NCBI GenBank assembly: GCA_916700875.1
Contig: CAKAKS010000038.1
Span: forward strand, 9,465,719-9,529,718
Direction of reading: 5' to 3'
From: Sebastes aleutianus
Lineage: Eukaryota; Chordata; Actinopteri; Perciformes; Sebastidae
Length of the DNA: 64,000 bases
Shown: in pieces, positions 60,750-64,000 of the stretch
Layout of the letters: every line of letters begins with the position of its first letter
How positions within the stretch are numbered: the first letter of the stretch is position 1
Notes under the pieces: model-generated
The model's database searches: none
Told to the model about the DNA's origin: nothing
Seen by the model: only the letters and a program-made list of their open reading frames with translations
Translations under genes and position numbers: made by a program

Positions 60750-62780
60750 TTGTTTACTAGCAACTTTCAAAATTTCAAATCTCAAGACCGAAACAGTGGG
60801 TAGGACAAAGGGTACCAAGCACTCATAAATCAAAGACATTTTTAGAGACTGGTAAAAGAAGAAGAAGAAGGCAAAAGAAAACAACAACAAACAACAAAGA
60901 TGAAAGAAAAAAAGGCAGAAACTCGAAAAGACACAGAGACAAAGAGATGAATGCGACGACAGAGGGACGCAGTGGGAGGAATAAACAGAGGAGGGCCAAA
61001 CTATCCTGATAGACACCTGGCAGGGAGCAGAGCAGCTGTTCAGTCCACCAGCTCTGAGTTGATATCAGTGAATTCTTCTCATGACCTCTGAGCCTCTGAG
61101 CTGACAGACTGGTGGTAATGGCCTTTATCTTTATCCCAGCATGGAACTGGATGGAGACTGTGACACGTTTTAGCAAAGTGAGTCCAAAGTCGACCCCGGT
61201 CTTCAGCACAAAACTTGTTTGTTGGATCAAAGCTGGCTGGCTTGGTTAATGAAATCACTAGAACGACTTGTCAATGTTATTTATGGTAAAGCATTCCACA
61301 TTTCTGTTAAAGGATAATGGTGTCCAAATTATAAAAGCATAACAGTATAAATATCAAAACATTGTGTTGGCAAGCACGAGCGGCAATAAATCAAAAAGCT
61401 TCAACAAATTGGATAATTCCTTTTTTGGATTCCGCTCTCTATCTTTTTCTTGGCAGAATTTCACCCTTGATTTTTTTAGGTGCCGGGATTCCCCCGTGCT
61501 TTGTTGGCAGGTTTGTGGTAAACTGCCAAATTTTTACTTTCAAACCTTTAACGTCTGTAAATGTGGGAAGCATCTTGGAACGGAAAGGTAATACGGTCTG
61601 AAGTGGTTGCTTTCTTTTCTTATTTCCTGTACTTCAATAAATGCTACATTCATGGGGCAAAAAAAGACGTTGGCAACACCGCAGAACTTCAAGTATATTT
61701 AGACATCATACAGTATGTATAATCTGGTTGACTAAAACAACATAATCAACATTCATTTCCTACAGATTTGAGTGGCCGCAGTACTTTGGCCAGAGTGTCA
61801 TCGCACCCGTCTGTTGAAGTTGGCGGCGCTCGCTCTCTGTGGTCATTAGTTGTCATCAACTATTCTGATTTCAATTTTTCCTTATTTCCCTGCTGATGCG
61901 ATTTCTTTTCATGAGCATTCATTTTACCTGGCAAGTGTGAAATGATGACAAGTTGATTAGAACCATTCAAACTTTCCCTCCTCCCCACATAATGGGAATA
62001 GATTATAGCTGCGAGCAGCAACACGGCCACCGGGCTCCAGGCAGGCAATTTATAAGAGGAAAAGAAGGTGATTTAAAAGTTTTAGCATGTGTTCGGAATT
62101 CATTGTAGGAGAGTTAAATTTAAAACACTTTATCTTCGCATTAAAGGGATTTTCAATAAAAGAGAGTTTTAAAATTCAGATAGCCTCCGTCAGGTAAATG
62201 GTTCCCACAATTTAGTCTGTGTCACATCGGATGGGACTGGATCAATCTGCTAAATCTGGTCTATTTGTATTCCTCTGAATTTAGTCCATTTATGTCTCGC
62301 TGTGAAACTTTCTCATGAATAATCAATAACCTGTTATTTATCATTAAATCGATAAAAAACTCAACATTTTGCCAAAAAAAAATTCAGGACAAATGGAATT
62401 AATTTACCAAACTTCCCAACAAAGATCAGGTACAGGAACAATCAATCAGGAACAATTTTGGTGAATCTGTTTTTGTTCAGGTGAGTTTTAGTAAAAAGAC
62501 GAAGAAAGAAAGAAAGTAACAAAGAAAGAAAATGACAAGTAAAGAGAGAAAAGGACATACAAAAGTCAACACTGTCAGCACTGTCTTCACAATAGTGAGT
62601 CATCAACCAAAGTGTAGACACAGGTCAAAATAACAAGAGTGCATGCCAATGCTGAAACTGGTATAAAGCCAGCAGTGCCACAAACAAAAATTGACTTTGA
62701 GCGTTCTCAAAGGTGGTCAAACTGTTTTCAAATGCAGCACTGTGAAGAAATGCCAGCACATCTACTGCAACTAAAGGTCT
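60750..62780. other. intronic sequence without recognised gene
   Basis: Includes AAG/AAAG-rich parts at 60856-60920 and 62495-62540. Open frames at 60663-61230 (minus) come from this composition. No gene was seen. Confidence 0.55.
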
Positions 62781-63022
62781 ATTTACTAATTACGCTAATC
62801 CAACTTCAAATTTTGTACATTTTTGTATATTTTGCTAATGTTGCTATTGTTTTTATTCTATATATTGTGTGTCTAACTTCTCCTTTTGTAATGCTTTGCA
62901 TATAGTTTGTATCAACTATATACGTTTTTGTGTGTTTTGCTAATGTTGCACATTGCTGTTTTTTATATACAGCCCTTTGAGGCATGCTTTGTGATATTGG
63001 GCTTTAATAAACTTTGACATGA
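62781..63022 (+). mobile_element. possible retrotransposon 3' end
   Basis: The segment TTTGCTAATGTTGC occurs twice (62830 and 62937). It is followed by GAGGCATGCTTTGTGATATT and GGGCTTTAATAAACTTTGAC, a tail resembling those of truncated fish LINE or SINE copies. No coding domain remains. Confidence 0.35.
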
Positions 63023-63129
63023 CTTTACTTTTGACTTATTTCTTTTCAAAATAAAGGCTTTTTTACTGAGCTGCAGGCATCAAAGACAACCATCTTTAGA
63101 CTGCTTTGAGTTAGATATGGATATGGATC

Positions 63130-63360
63130 AGCATTAATTTTAATTTTGTTAATATTTAATATTAGTCCTTCATCAAATGTCCTTGTCAGTTTTTATCATA
63201 TCTCATCGTCAACCTCATCCTGCTTTTTGGTCAAGTTTTAGTTGACTAAAAGTCTGAGCATTTTAGTCTCATCATAGTCAAAGAAAACCATAACTATTTT
63301 AGTATAGTTTTAGTCATGTAAACTGTTGACATTTTAGTCAATCTAGATGAGCCAAAACAT
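63130..63360 (+). repeat. TTTTAGTC-rich degenerate repeat
   Basis: TTTTAGTC, TTAGTTGACTAAAA and TTTTAGTATAG recur irregularly, as in a decayed AT-rich MITE end. The boundaries are unclear. Confidence 0.45.
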
Positions 63361-63464
63361 CACCTTGTTTCTTTCTCCCAAGCGCTGTTTGTTGTCATTG
63401 GAAACTTTAACTTAAGTTAGTAATTTACTCCGAGTCCTCCTGACTGTGTGTTCCATGAATATTC

Positions 63465-63545
63465 AAGGTGGAAACTTTCCATGGGAATTAACGTGAATTT
63501 ATGGAAATTACCAAGAAATGACCGGAATAAAATGGAAATATAGGT
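63465..63545 (+). repeat. fragment with repeated GGAAATTA-type motifs
   Basis: GGAAACTTTCCATGGGAATT followed by related GGAAATTACC motifs, similar in my memory to a dispersed fish repeat. No second copy in the window. Confidence 0.35.
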
Positions 63546-63867
63546 GCTATCTGCTCAGGCTGTATTTACCATGTCACATGCAGATAGATAGAAACAGACA
63601 TAATCCATTCATTTGTCAAACACATACAATGTGAAATGTGCCATGTGGTGAGTTAACTAACAAGTTAACTAATGGGGAAAGGTGCTTTGAAAATTTGAGC
63701 TGACAATGTGGGCTGTGTACAAACTAAGGGTTTAAAGTGAACAACTAATTTATAAAAGAAATGTTTTATAATAAAGAATGAAAGGAAATAGATTAATTAA
63801 AATTCCTCAATTAGCTGCAGCCCAATCAAGATACATCCCACATGGTAACACGTGGTTGCACGGCTAG

Positions 63868-64000
63868 CTGTTTCTTCCTGTTTCCAGTCTTTATGCTAAG
63901 CTAAACTAACCAGCTGCAGGTTGTATCTCTATATTAGTTGGACAAGTATAAGAGTGGGGTCAACCTTCACATCTGACTTTCAAACATTTCCCAAAACCTC
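63868..64000 (+). mobile_element. family 3 repeat, 3' part, cut by window edge
   Basis: CCAGTCTTTATGCTAAGCTA followed by AGAGTGGGGTCAACCTTCAC corresponds to the distal block of the family seen at 27795-28480 (CCAGTCTCTATGCTAAACTA, AGAGTGGCATCAATCTTCTC). The last bases (CATTTCCCAAAA) run off the window. Confidence 0.55.

Larger units (their letters stand above)
51543..64000 (-). other. rbms3: partial rbms3 intron upstream of the 59-bp exon
   Basis: Sequence above the acceptor at 51543-51544 is intron, continuing past the window edge. In RBMS proteins the preceding exon should end in LCQP with a split Pro codon; no such exon was seen up to 64000. The stretch contains several DNA-transposon remnants. 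Confidence 0.8.

Noticed and set aside
1..64000. CRISPR array, operon, rRNA or tRNA genes
   Set aside because: Tandem repeats here are microsatellites without spacers; no tRNA-like cloverleaf or rRNA segment was recognised, and the sequence is clearly vertebrate.

Overview
This window looks like nuclear DNA of a ray-finned fish, probably a percomorph teleost. It is AT-leaning and rich in dinucleotide microsatellites. It is packed with short non-autonomous DNA transposons of types I associate with teleosts, and it has almost no protein-coding content. I find no bacterial operon, rRNA, tRNA, CRISPR array or complete gene.

The only protein-coding sequence I can support is two short internal exons of one minus-strand gene: 51484-51542 (59 bp) and 32104-32195 (92 bp). 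Both have canonical splice sites and their phases fit each other exactly. Together they encode the middle and C-terminal part of the first RNA-recognition motif (RRM1) of an RBMS-family single-stranded nucleic-acid-binding protein. The motif DKNTNQCKG favours rbms3 over rbms1 or rbms2, which from memory have TTNKCKG. The window is therefore the interior of a very large gene: a partial upstream intron (51543-64000), a complete 19.3-kb intron (32196-51483) and a partial downstream intron (1-32103).

The rest is intron. Identifiable pieces, by position: a TTAA-flanked MITE (5204-5551); a family-1 hAT-like repeat whose ends read TAGGGCTGTCAA (copies at 8277, 9751, 17391, 37446, 57029, and a fragment at 41839); a Tc1/mariner relic nested in an older repeat (12895-13720); a PIF/Harbinger transposase C-terminal fragment (13800-14069); a MITE with long terminal inverted repeats (15012-15374); an inverted pair of an unnamed repeat (17880 and 24029); two copies of a repeat with 8-bp target duplication (21342 and 60051); two direct copies of a TAGGGCTGGG repeat either side of the 92-bp exon (26177 and 33749); several elements with TTAA target sites and ends close to TTAAAGGRR, as in the Kolobok/T2 group (24475, 27795, 30874, 35759, 43182, 55181, 59710); a Penelope-like GIY-YIG endonuclease fragment (37900-38160); and a hAT element with CAGTGGTTCCCAACCT ends (41465-42052). 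Elsewhere there are microsatellites and unique intronic DNA, some of which may be conserved regulatory sequence that cannot be proved from one genome.

I found no new multi-gene system. The most interesting points are the density of TTAA-type miniature elements with shared ends, the nested insertions that give a relative chronology, and the coding exon lying between direct repeats. Family assignments of repeats rest on terminal motifs, target-site duplications and comparison between copies in this window, not on database searches.
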